Of a DNA stretch of 64,000 nt, positions 47,835 to 58,537 are shown one piece after another (position 1 is the first letter of the stretch; every line of letters starts with the position of its first letter). The position numbers and the translations under genes were made by a program. The stretch comes from Zygaena filipendulae (lineage: Eukaryota > Arthropoda > Insecta > Lepidoptera > Zygaenidae): positions 1,689,001 to 1,753,000 of the forward strand of contig OU015652.1 in the NCBI GenBank assembly GCA_907165275.2, written 5' to 3'. The notes beneath the pieces are model-generated. The model was not told the origin of the DNA. It was given only the letters and a program-made list of their open reading frames with translations, and ran no database searches.

Positions 47835-48296
47835 GATCAATGAAAATATTGTTATTGCTTAACAGTCTAATGCCGCATTAGTCTTGACATGATCAGTCAA
47901 AATAATTTTTAATAGTACATTAATATAATACATTTATACTATCTATAATCTCCTCATTAATTTGTTGTACGATTGCGATGACGTGCACACATCCGGCGAG
48001 AGCGCAGTCAATTTGCCGGTCGATTGCAGGCGTTGATCACTTCTACGGGAGGCAGTCCAGATAATACTAGGCACTTATCTAACATCGGCCTTTGATGTTT
48101 GTTTCCACATAGTAAACGTGGAAGGAAATGTGATTGTAAGTTAAGTTGTATCCTTCTGATTCAACTGAAGGAAAACGTTAGGTATAACGTGGTCCGTGAT
48201 TGAGATAAGAAGCATCCTGATTAGAACCTGCCCTGAAGTAAGTATCTGTAATTTCCAATATATTCAATTTAAGTGGTAGGTATTTATTAGCTTTTA

Positions 48297-48461
48297 TAGT
48301 TGTTTCCCGCGGTTTTACCGGCCTCAATTTTGGAGTACCTACCCTATTTTTTGTACCCGTGACGATGTTTAATCAATGTAGTTGAGTAGTTATGTCGTGA
48401 AAAGGTAACAGACGGACGGACTGAAAGACAGAGTTACTTTCGCATTTATAATGTTAGTATG
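48297..48461 (-). repeat. family A repeat, decayed
   Basis: TAGTTGTTTCCCGCGGTTTT, GTCGTGAAAAGGTAACAGAC, right end CGCATTTATAATGTTAGTAT. Confidence 0.75.
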
Positions 48462-48781
48462 GATGTAGACACTGCAAGAAATAATGCGGAGAAGAGTTAT
48501 GACAAAATCAAACTTAAAACATAATATAGGTAGTGTAAAAAAAAAGTTGTTATTATGATGGTAAAAAGACGTTCTCAAAAATTGGGCTAAGGTTTCTTTT
48601 ATTAGTTGATGTTTGCATCAACATGATGTTAACCAAGCTAACAATATCTAAGTGCAGTGATCTTGGATTCGTGTTAATAGTTGCTACACGGACCATCTCA
48701 AAAGGTATAGGTAATTTGTATCGCTTTTGGTTGGGTTTCGGTTGAAAAACGAAAGGAGACGAAGACTGACCCCTTGGCCAC

Positions 48782-48915
48782 AGTCTCGGCGGCGGCGGTG
48801 GCGGCGGCGGCGGCGGCAATCAAATGGTAGACAACATATTAAGAAGTAGGCCACAGCTATGGCCTACTTCTTAAGTTGTCAACTATTTGTTTTTGCCGCT
48901 GCCGCCTCCGAGACT
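48782..48915. mobile_element. foldback element with (GGC)n arms
   Basis: AGTCTCGGCGGCGGCGG on the left mirrors GCCGCTGCCGCCTCCGAGAC then T on the right. The centre TTAAGAAGTAGGCCA-cagcta-TGGCCTACTTCTTAA is perfect. The GGC expansion on one arm explains a spurious polyproline frame on the minus strand. Confidence 0.85.
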
Positions 48916-49735
48916 TTGGCGCTGACGCCGCGCCGCCCCTGAGAACGGCTAGCGATAGTTCGTTTACAAACGGCGTTTACAAAATATGGCGACAAAAATG
49001 ATTAATATCTACTGAGGACTGAAAATATCGCTGTTTTGAATGTACTATAATTATAGATTAAATTGAGCCTGTCTCTGTACTCTGTTATTTACAAAAATAG
49101 TAAAACGGAAACGACAATACCTGTAAATAATTACATAGGAAAATAATTACATAAAGTTATTGCTGAGCAACATTTGAGCAAGTTTTTTTTTTCATCCCGT
49201 GAAAATTACATTAAAATTCCCCGCCCGTAGCGGCCGGCCGCGGTACGGTAGCGAAACGAATCAAAGATCGTTGATCTTAGTTAAACAATGATTGGCAGTG
49301 AAACGATAATTAATGCAAACAGTTAGACAGCAGCTGTCTGAAGTTAGTGCCCCGATTTTAACATCTGATACAATGGTCAGAAACGGTTATTTTATGGAAA
49401 AAAATTGAGATCAAAAGGTGAGATTCAACGCAAAACAGTGAAAAACAACATAATGTTCAGTTGATTAAAAATTCGCTTATCATAGTGCCCTCTCCAGCGA
49501 CCGTTGCGAATCTGCCAAGAATGCGGCGTGACTGCGGTCACAGAGTAATGACGAACCATAACACTAGAGTCGGCTGCAGCATAATCATGGAGAAAAATAG
49601 TTTTTGTCCAGGCATATTATATTTTTTTTGTGGTAATCTAGTCGAAAAAATGCTCTGAACTACGAGGAAAGTTTTAAATATGGTATAACTTGCTAAGCTT
49701 CTGGAGTCTTGGGTTTGTTGAGTTTTTGAGCAATC

Positions 49736-49839
49736 AGCCTCCTAAGCCAAGTTGAGCAACTATAATCGTTATCTCTATAGAAAACAGCAGCCGCCAAGTT
49801 GACGGTAACAATAAGCAGCCTTATTGTTACCGTCAACTT
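49736..49839. repeat. MITE remnant with a perfect 20-bp hairpin
   Basis: AGCCTCCTAAGCCAAGTTGA at the left resembles the terminal repeat of the 35732 element. At 49796-49839, AAGTTGACGGTAACAATAAG, loop CAGC, and the exact complement form a perfect hairpin. Confidence 0.75.
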
Positions 49840-50079
49840 TGACATAAATCTTAACTATAACTGTTTATGGTGCAACCCAGCCTAAGGAACGCACCGTCAT
49901 GTCACAAGTCACAACGATGGTCACGTAAAATCGTCTAATCATAAGTTAAATTTTTCGTGACCACGTGACTTGACGACACGTTCCCGAGTGGCTAAGGGCG
50001 TTGGGGTTTGACTTTTGTTGTACTTTTTTCTTCATTCTCAATAGTTACCAAGTTCAAACTTCAAAGCATCAGATAACAT

Positions 50080-50265
50080 AAATATGTAAAATTCTCGTGT
50101 CACAATGTTCGTTCCCATACTCCTCCGAAACGGCTCGACCGATTCTCATGAAATTTTTTATGCATATTCAGTAGGTCTGAGAATCGGCTACTATCTATTT
50201 TTCATCCCGGAATTCCCGCGGGAACTCCGAAACCCACGCGGGTGACACCGCGGGGCACAGCTAGT
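50080..50265 (+). repeat. family A repeat
   Basis: Opens AATTCTCGTGTCACAATGTT, has ATTCCCGCGGGAACTCCG, ends CACCGCGGGGCACAGCTAGT. Confidence 0.82.
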
Positions 50266-51151
50266 AAATTTGTAATGGCGTACTTATACCTACCCACTAT
50301 ACCTACGTTATCGTAACATCCCATCAATGGGACAAGGTCGAGAGGTTGTACGTTACACAATGGACAACTGTTAGGCTAGTGTATAATAACGAGCCACGAG
50401 GTCGCTTTCCAACGTGTCACCTTGGTTGAGGCAGTCTGGTTAGTGGCCAAGTGCTTAAATCTAAACCTATCCCTAAAACTTATTTAATTATAGTTAACAC
50501 AAGAGTAGCTTAGAATTCATAAGCAATAAGCTGCTAAGGTATATGAATCGTACGTTTTACTGTACGCTGTTGGGTTAATGAAAATATAACTGAATGCAGC
50601 ATTTGCAACTTTCGCGAATAGAATAGGTAATGCCGATTTGGGAAAACCTAATTTAAAGATGTAATTGTAAATAATTCGAAGAGCATTAACGACAGATATT
50701 GAATTCATTTTAATCTCTTGTGTTTATTGCGATACGTGCCTATTTGAATTATAGACGAATTATAATCTCTGCAAGAGATTAGAGAATACCTACCGAAGAA
50801 GACGAATAATGACGTTTATTTTGTGGAGTGAGAGCGTATCATCATAACACGCCGCGTTACGATAACGGATAAATCTACAAAATTGGCGTGTAAATTGTAA
50901 TGATATTCACCAAGCAGGTATACTCACTATTGCTCACTATGCTACTGTCAAAATGATAAATTGACGTTGGAGTTCATGTTTTAAGATTTAAGCAATGAGT
51001 CACACCAATATTTTTTGTTATCAGCTTATCAAAAAAATAGGTAAATCGAGAAAAAAATAATGTTTTTATTCTTTAAAAACGACTGAGATATTAAACGATT
51101 AAGTACGGCCTCCGACTAGCGACTGCACAAACGTGTGACGTCACGCCGCGA
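50266..51151. other. no gene seen
   Basis: No supported frame or RNA. Confidence 0.45.
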
Positions 51152-51474
51152 GGAGAAAATAAATTAACTAGAGATGACATGTAGACGGGGCAGGCGCGCC
51201 ACCGTTGCAAAGGAAGTTAAAGCAAATGCTCTAACTTTCCCAAAACTTCTTTTGCTAGTATCCCAAGTATATTTACCATAATATTCCCAAAACTGAGAAG
51301 TTTGAAAACAGTAACTGAGTAAAAATGTAACCATACATTTCTTCACGTCAATGAGTGTTTTAGTGCGTGATGAATAATTTTGTGTGCGAAAATCACTCGA
51401 TTTCACCTGATTTCATAGATACTAAACTAATTCGATGTCCCTTCTATCAGTTCTATCAGTTATCTGTTCTGTGC
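51152..51474 (-). repeat. repeat family C, copy 3
   Basis: Reverse complement of 2228-2561 with moderate divergence. The minus-strand frame here (TQNYSSRTKT...KVRAFALTSFATVARLPR) parallels the plus-strand frame in copy 1. Confidence 0.75.
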
Positions 51475-51515
51475 CTATACCTATAGTACGGGAGCCCAAG
51501 AGCGGATTTCGGAAC

Positions 51516-51716
51516 AGATAGCTGTTTCCCGAGGTTTCAACCGCGTTAATTTCGGAGATCCCGCAGGAATTGTGGGATAAAAAGTACCCTATTTTTTCTC
51601 TGTACCCCCGCTAACGTGTATGCAAAATTTAATGGTGATCGGTTGAGCCGTTAAGCCGTGAAAGCGTTACAAACAAACAAACAAACCCACTTTCGCATTT
51701 ATAATATTAGATAGGA
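51516..51716 (-). repeat. family A repeat
   Basis: AGATAGCTGTTTCCCGAGGT, GGTGATCGGTTGAGCCGTTA, right end ATTTATAATATTAGATAGG. Confidence 0.85.
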
Positions 51717-51863
51717 TAAGGACTTTTTGATGTGTTGGTGTGACTCATTGCCGTACCGTCTAGTGCCGTCTTAGGTATCTTGATCTTGAAATTTGAAACG
51801 TTGAGATAAAAAGTTTGGCTTGTATCGGGTAAGTACTTCGAGAACGTCCAATTTTTATATTTT

Positions 51864-52175
51864 AACTAGCTGTCCCCTCGGTTTTACCTACTTTAATTTC
51901 GGAGATCCGCGGCAATTCCGGGATACTAGTAGGTACCTACTCTTATCCTTTTCTGTACCCTTGACAACGTGTACCTAGTATGCAAAATTTTATGCAATTT
52001 CACCTGAGATAATTTCGGAGTTCCCGCGGAAATTCTAGGATATAAAAGTACCCTATGCCCTTCTCTGCACCCCTGACCCTGAGAAAGTGTATACAAAATT
52101 TCAAGATGATCGGTTTGGCCGTAAAGCCGTGAGAGCGTAACAAACAAAGAAACAAACAAACTCACTTTCACATTT
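51864..52175 (-). repeat. two overlapping family A copies
   Basis: First module AACTAGCTGTCCCCTCGGTT to ATGCAAAATTTTATGC; second restarts ATTTCACCTGAGATAATTTC and runs to ACTCACTTTCACATTTT. The right end lies 186 bp upstream of the SLC26 start codon. Confidence 0.78.
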
Positions 52176-52361
52176 TGTTCGTCGGTACATTTGATGATTT
52201 TTCGCCAAACAAGAGGAAACAAGCTTATCCAGAACTCTGCTATCACTGGCACTAGTGATAAAGCGATTGCACGCTTTCGAGCCAATATCATTAAACTACA
52301 TATAATACGTGTTTCAGTCTCCTTCCGGCAGATACACTGAGCGAACCATAAATTTATTATC

Positions 52362-54092
52362 ATGGTCGATCAAAATACATTGCGAAGAGAGTTTAAAAGC
52401 AAAAGTAAAAAGACTCGCGCTGCTAATTTACTGAAAAAAACATTACCCATCATTAAATGGTTACCAAAGTACAGTTTTGCCATACTTGTTCAGGACTTCA
52501 TCGCTGGAATAATAGTTGGTCTTACAGCGATACCCCAGGGTATTGCATACGCAGTGATAGCTGGTCTTTCTCCAGAGTACGGGCTGTACGCTGGTTTGAT
52601 GGGCGGATTCGTTTACACTGTATTTGGAAGCTGTAAAGACATAACTATCGGACCTACCGCAATACTGTCTGCGATGCTCGCTAAGTATGTTTCAAACTAT
52701 TCAACAGATATCGCAGTGCTCGCTACTTTCTTAGTTGGTGTATTCCAATTATTACATGGAATATTTCGAATGGGATTTCTATTGGATTTCATATCAATAC
52801 CTGTTATAAGTGGATTCACAACTGCTGCTGCACTTCATATAGCAGCAGGTCAATTGAAATCGCTCTTTGGCCTGGCCGGATCTTCGGGTAATTATTTTGC
52901 TCAATCGATATACAATTTTGCTATCAACATAAAAACCGCTCGACTCTGGGACACAGTACTCGGATTCGTTACGATAGCTTTATTAGTTTTATTGAAACGT
53001 GTGGGCCAAGGCTGTAGTCGAACCGATGGCATATTCAAATCATCGAGATGGTTCATATCGTTAGCGAGAAACGCTGTCGTTGTTGTCATTGGTATAATCG
53101 TGGCGTATGTTTTAAAAATAACAACTGATTCCGAACCTGTGAAGCTGATCGGAGAAATCGGTAGTGGTTTACCTACATTTCAAATTCCACCGTTTTCTAC
53201 TTCTGTAGGCAATGAAACATTAAATTTTATGGACATTTTACATGTTTTTGGTCCACAATCAGTAGTGTTGCCGCTTGTGGCTATTTTGGAATCAATTGCG
53301 ATCGCAAAAGTCTTCACTGTTGGAACTCCTGTGGATGTAAATCAAGAAATGATCGCCCTAGGATTGTGCAACATGGTCGCGTCTTGTGCCAGCAGTATGC
53401 CCATCACTGGATCATTTACAAGAACACCATTGAATAATGCGGCTGGTGTGAAAACCCCAGCTGGGGGTATTTTCACCGGTCTCCTTATTATTTTGGCTCT
53501 TTGCTTGATGACGCCCATATTTTATTATATACCAAAAGCAACTTTAGCGGGCTTGATCATTACAGCCATGTATTACATGATTGATTACATGATATTTTGT
53601 AGACTATGGAAGAATAGTAAACGTGAATTAAATGTGACGATTTCAACGATCTTTATGTGCTCAATCAAGGGTCTAGAATATGGTATTGTAGCTGGAATTC
53701 TAACAGATGCTGCAATGCTTATGTACATTAACTCAAGACCCAAAATAGAAACTAATATGATTAAAAATGAAAAAGGCGACATAATATTAGTAACATTGGC
53801 AGATAATTATTACTGTGCAGCTGAATTTATACGGAAAACTGTTCTCAAATCTTGTTTTATAGAAGGTAATAAAACAATGATTGTTATCGATGGTACTAAT
53901 CTTGAAAATATGGATTCAACCGTTGCTTCAAATTTAATGTTGTTGGTGAAAGATCTTGAAATTTATTCACGCAAAATTATTTTTTGGAATTTTAACAGTG
54001 ATTTGCAAAAGATGTGCTTAGACTTAAGCCCAAAATACGCTAAAAACTTTGTCACGACTGCTAAAGTCGAAGATATAGTTGATAATTATTAA
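52362..54092 (+). CDS. SLC26A11-like (SulP family) anion transporter, intronless
   Basis: 576 aa, close to the usual 570-610 for this family. A cytosolic basic N-terminus (about 1-38) precedes many hydrophobic spans (about 40-440) of the SulP/SLC26 core. It includes the SulP signature PQGIAYAVIAGLSPEYGLY at about 58-76, GFTTAAALHIAAGQ near 151 and PITGSFTRTPLNNAAGVKTP near 346. The C-terminal 110 residues form a short STAS domain (MIVIDGTNLENMDSTVASNL). Insect SLC26A11 relatives are annotated as sodium-independent sulfate anion transporters; the substrate is inferred only. ATG is in a fair context (ATTATCATGG). The frame is complete without introns, unlike the multi-exon vertebrate SLC26A11, so it may be a retrocopy. 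A TCAGT initiator-like word lies at 52314. Confidence 0.95.
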   Translation: MVDQNTLRREFKSKSKKTRAANLLKKTLPIIKWLPKYSFAILVQDFIAGIIVGLTAIPQGIAYAVIAGLSPEYGLYAGLMGGFVYTVFGSCKDITIGPTAILSAMLAKYVSNYSTDIAVLATFLVGVFQLLHGIFRMGFLLDFISIPVISGFTTAAALHIAAGQLKSLFGLAGSSGNYFAQSIYNFAINIKTARLWDTVLGFVTIALLVLLKRVGQGCSRTDGIFKSSRWFISLARNAVVVVIGIIVAYVLKITTDSEPVKLIGEIGSGLPTFQIPPFSTSVGNETLNFMDILHVFGPQSVVLPLVAILESIAIAKVFTVGTPVDVNQEMIALGLCNMVASCASSMPITGSFTRTPLNNAAGVKTPAGGIFTGLLIILALCLMTPIFYYIPKATLAGLIITAMYYMIDYMIFCRLWKNSKRELNVTISTIFMCSIKGLEYGIVAGILTDAAMLMYINSRPKIETNMIKNEKGDIILVTLADNYYCAAEFIRKTVLKSCFIEGNKTMIVIDGTNLENMDSTVASNLMLLVKDLEIYSRKIIFWNFNSDLQKMCLDLSPKYAKNFVTTAKVEDIVDNY

Positions 54093-54097
54093 ATAAA
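54092..54097 (+). promoter_or_regulatory. AATAAA polyadenylation signal
   Basis: Overlaps the TAA stop of the SLC26 gene by one base. If it is used, the 3'UTR would be only some 20 to 30 nt. Confidence 0.5.
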
Positions 54098-54503
54098 TTC
54101 TGATTACTAATAATAATGATTACACATTTATTTACTTACTATGATTACCTACAATAAATTCGTAGGTACTTACCTCCTTTTTTTCAAATCCCTACAGGTA
54201 CGGGTACATGACTCATCACTCCCGCACCCACCACCTGTCTCCTCTACATTATTGAGGGGATTATGGAGGGGCACATTGAGCAATTTTGGTTTTATCGCCC
54301 TCTTATTTTATGATGGTTTGCATTAGAAATATTATGATTCATTAGTTAGGAAATTTATCTGGAAATAAATGACTTCTGACAGATTTTTTGTAGGTAAGTA
54401 CCTCAGGTAAGTACCTATTCTGTATAGTTATGCAGAAAATTAATTTAAATTGACCAATGTCAGACATGCTCAAATTGCCTCGATTGCTCATATTTATTTG
54501 AAT

Positions 54504-54640
54504 GAATGAAATGAAAAACACTTTATTGAACATCACAAACACTACAATAACAAAAAATTTGAAAACAGAAAGTATTAAGTGACTTCAAAGGGCGGCCTTA
54601 TCACTGTGAACCGATTTCTTCCTGGCTACCAGGTGGAGTA
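54504..54640 (-). mobile_element. LINE 3' end
   Basis: On the minus strand ends TGTTCAATAAAGTGTTTTTC with (CATT)n tail; upstream TTCACAGTGATAAGGCCGCC. Same class as 8349. Confidence 0.6.
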
Positions 54641-54720
54641 CCGAGTAGGTATGGAGACATTTGTCACAGTAAAAACAGTAGGTAGGTGGTGCAGTACCTA
54701 CCTAGCACAGCAATTAGCTA

Positions 54721-54880
54721 TAAAATTTCGGAGATCCCGCAGGAATTCGAATTTTCAAAAATCCTTTCTCAGCCTAATGGATGGATGGATGCCTAAGCTA
54801 CGTCATTACAACTATCTTTATGCCAAATTTGAGCGAAATCCGTTCAGTAGTTTCGGCTGTGCGTTGATAGATGAGTTAGT
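54721..54880 (-). repeat. family A repeat, ends missing
   Basis: AATTTCGGAGATCCCGCAGG, AGCGAAATCCGTTCAGTAGT, TCGGCTGTGCGTTGATAGAT. Both ends are lost. Confidence 0.65.
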
Positions 54881-54885
54881 CAGTC

Positions 54886-55041
54886 CCGGCAGGCTCGACA
54901 ACATTTTGATAAGGTTATCGTATCGATCGTTAACGATCAACATCATTACAGTAACCATGTTGATGTTAATCGTCATGATTTTTGGTTCTCTAGTTAACGA
55001 TCGATACGATAACGTTGTAAAAACATTGTCGAGACTGCCGG
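54886..55041. mobile_element. 156-bp foldback MITE
   Basis: Arms CCGGCAGGCTCGACAACATT then GGTTATCGTATCGATCGTTA and the inverse at the right with few mismatches. The centre (CATCATTACAGTAACCATGT) also folds. It accounts for most of the 180-codon frame 54579-55121, which is not a gene. Confidence 0.85.
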
Positions 55042-55572
55042 CCCTGGTTTGCCTTTTATATATTTTTATTTTTTATTTTATTCGGAAAATCAATTGCTAC
55101 AACAATATAATGAAAATCTAACTGTTCAACAAACAAACCGATAACAGATTTTCGCAAGTAGGTAGTAGAATTAGGTACAAAAAAAAATAAGAAGAATTTA
55201 TGCAATACATAGTAAAGTGCAGATAATCAAATATTAAATAATATTAAATATTATTATCAAGAAACAACATTACATTTTAAGTTTTAGATAACTCTTGAGT
55301 CGTGAATCATATTTTATTAGTCGGTGTCTGTTATAAGTTGTGTTTAAGCTGCTTGTTTCCTGAATATATAAATAAATAAGACAGCATTATTTTGCAACAT
55401 TCCCTAACTGCTTATTTGTCGCAGAACTCGTTAAGGAAATGCATCTCACCAATGCATTTCGATGTCAATATCTTCAGAAGAAAAATACAACTGAATTGGC
55501 TGTATGGACTTAACTTCCTTTGCCTTCCCCACTGGGGTAAAATTAACAAACAAAAAAATGACAATTGTCATC

Positions 55573-55586
55573 GTTGTCATAGTAAC
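55573..55586 (+). promoter_or_regulatory. RFX X-box upstream of BBS1
   Basis: GTTGTCATAGTAAC fits the X-box consensus of RFX/DAF-19 targets (RYYNYY-AT-RRNRAC). It is 347 bp before the BBS1 ATG on the coding strand. RFX factors drive ciliary genes, BBS genes among them, in nematodes, flies and vertebrates. A 12-bp palindrome TGACAATTGTCA adjoins it at 55559. Confidence 0.7.
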
Positions 55587-55932
55587 GCAGTAGCCAGTAA
55601 GTAGGTATTGAAGAAGTAGATGAAGAGATTGTTATTATTAAGAAACATTGTCATTGGCAAATTATAATTATAGACGCCATTATTAAAGAAGAAGAAGAAG
55701 TAGGTAAACAAATATCAAAGAGAAATACCTGGAAAAACTTCAGAAGAATATTCTTCTGAGGGAAAAATCGTACTTAGTGATTAATATTATCTTTGAGAAA
55801 AACAATTAAAGAAAATAAAACCATTACTTATATAGAAAACAATCGTTTGTGTGCAAAACCTGAAAAATGCAGTAACTTATTTTCGACCTTACCAGGTCAA
55901 GAAGCGAAGAATTTTTTTTTCTTCATTATAAG

Positions 55933-56094
55933 ATGGGATCTATGAGTAGGTGGCTTGACGTCGAAGTGGGTACAGATGATATAGATCTCAATACACTGCC
56001 GGGAGATCTAGCTTTAGTGGACCTGGACAATGATAACGATTTTAAACTACTGATAGGTGACATAGGCCGAGGAGGAGAACCGCCTAAACTTAAG
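55933..56094 (+). CDS. BBS1: BBS1 exon 1
   Basis: 54 codons, phase 0, donor AAG|GTAAGC. MGSMSRWLDVEVGTDDIDL and LALVDLDNDNDFKLLIGDIG match the start of BBS1 (vertebrate SKWLDAHYDP, LADLHGDGEYKLVVGDLG). The ATG directly follows a T10 tract, CTTCATTAT and AAG, so position 55932 could be a splice acceptor of a 5'UTR intron. A second Met is at codon 4. Confidence 0.93.
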
Positions 56095-58485
56095 GTAAGC
56101 CACATTGATACTGTGAATAGTCTTCTCCGTCGTCTCGATAATATCCCACATTTCACCAATTTCAGGTCTTCAAAGGAGCCAGGCAGACATCAGATTTGGT
56201 CCTTCCAGATTTCCCGCTTGGTGTGGTTGGCTTCTACTCGAGTGAGACTGTTCCTCGGTCTTTACCTTTCATTGCTGTTGGCTTCAGTTCCTGTCTTTAC
56301 ATATATAAAAGTATGAAATTGTTCTACAAATACTATTTGCCTTCTGTTGAGCTGAGTGTGTGTGAAACTGACATTTGGAAGCAGGTACAGTGTCCAATTA
56401 ACCGCATGATAATTAAATTTTTATTTAAAATCTATTAATACAGCAAGCAGTGAGAAAAATTATGTTACCCAATAAACATGTAATTTTGTGTTAATAAAAG
56501 AAATTTATGATTAATAAATAAATAATTTATTGTTGTACGGTGGTGGTGATTTTTTTTATTGTACTTGCTTAGTAAAAGCTTTGAAGTAAAAAGTTTTGCT
56601 TCTTCCAGCTAATCAATCCTGAGAATCATGAAGCAGATAACATTGTTAAGCTCACAGAAAGCCTTAAATCTTTGCCGCGAGACATGATCACAGTCCAATC
56701 GAGAAACTTCATCACCATGAGCACAGATCAACAGTTGGAATACTTGGAGCAAACACTTGAAGTACCAACTAAGAAAGCTGCAGAGATAACATGCATGAGT
56801 ACATTAAAGATGCATTCCGTGGATAAATACTCCATGAGCTGTTTAGTGATTGGTACTGAGGATGGAGAAGTGATTGTATTGGATCCACAGAACTTTTCAC
56901 AGTTACTCAAGGTATGTACTATGTATGGTATGTACTATGTATGGTCTATTAAGAACTAATTTTAATAAGTGCCCATTATGTGTAAATATTTGGTATTCAT
57001 TTTCTTACTTGCATTGTGAAAATCCCAATGAGTGTGAATTCCTGAACATTAGCTGCCTTCATTCAAATTCATCCAAAAGTATCCACCCTCAGTTTGATAT
57101 GATGCTTGTGCAGTAGCCGCGTTAGTTCAATCATAGTTTTATCTCCTAAAGAAATTCAGAAAATTTCTTTTAATCTTGTTTTGGATTAAATTCAATTAAA
57201 TCAGTTATCTTAACTTAAAGTTTTTACATTGCCCAAGGTCTATACTTTGAATAAAATAACCACAACAGTGTTGAAAAACAAATTTTTAACAAAAAAATTA
57301 AAACCGACTTCCAAAAACACAAATCTAAAAAAGCTAAAATAAAAAGCTAAAAATACCAAAATACCGATTTAATCCAAAAGACGAAAACACACGTAATATT
57401 ATGATTGGTTTGTGCTACCACTGATCGGTTTGAATTCGGTGACAAGCCCACTGGTGTCTGCCCACTTGAGTTGTTTTGCTCACGAAGAGCTGGTGGCAGG
57501 AGTCGACTTAGCCCATCTACCCCCTCCATATTTGGCTTGTCACCGACTTCATACCGATCAGTGGTAGCACAAACCAATCATAATATTACGTGTGGTTTCG
57601 TCTTTTGGATTAAATCGGTATTTTGGTATTTTTAGCTTTTTATTTTAGCTTTTTTAGATTTGTGTTTTTGGAAGTCGGTTTTAATTTTTTTGTTAAAAAT
57701 TTGTTTATTTCTTGCTTTTTAGTGAGTCGGTTAGTAATTTATCTAAGTTACAATAGCCTACTGTCAACTGCTCATAACCTTTTACAAAATATTGCTTTTC
57801 CCGATGCAGGGACGTTAATTTTTGAGGAGTTCTGCTGGTACACCACCATCAGTTCCACTTCACCATATACATTGTGACGAACATAAATTGTTTAGAAACC
57901 ACATTAAAGTTAACGAATCGGAATCTGTGAAATACCTATTATTTAGTAGTTCCGATGACCATCTGCGGTCTTCATCATCAGTTCCACTTCTTCAAATTTT
58001 ACTTTCCAAAAGCAAATAAACGATTTACTATAAAAAATACCCAAATCGCCATAGGTGTGCCTATAAATTTTTAAGAGTTCCCTCGATTTCTCCAAGATCC
58101 CACCATCAGATCCTGACTTGGTGACAATGTGACCAATTCGGAAGTATCCCCTTTCAAACAAAAAAACTATTTTCCAAATCGCTCTAACTAGAACCCCTGA
58201 AATACGTATTATTGTTGAGTAGTTCCGATGACCATCTGTGGTCTTCATCATCAGTTCCACTTCTTCAAATTTTGCTTTTCGAAAGCAAATGAACGATTTA
58301 CTATAAAAAATACCCAAATCGCTATAGGTGTGCCTATAATTTTTGAAGAGTTCCCTCGATTTCTCCAAGATCCCATCATCAGATCCCGAATTGGTGGCAA
58401 TGGGACCTAATTGGGAGTATACCCTTTCAAACAAAAAAAGAATTTTTGAAATCGGTCGAACCGTCTTCGAGTAATCGGTGAACAT

Positions 58486-58537
<52 letters not shown>

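Noticed and set aside
48553..48819. Minus-strand polyproline protein
   Set aside because: The proline run is the translation of a GGC microsatellite within a foldback element.
54579..55121. 180-codon plus-strand frame between SLC26 and BBS1
   Set aside because: Made up of a LINE end, a family A fragment and a foldback MITE; no coding signature.
57347..57635. Two mirror-image 76-codon frames on opposite strands
   Set aside because: They exist only because the DNA is palindromic there.
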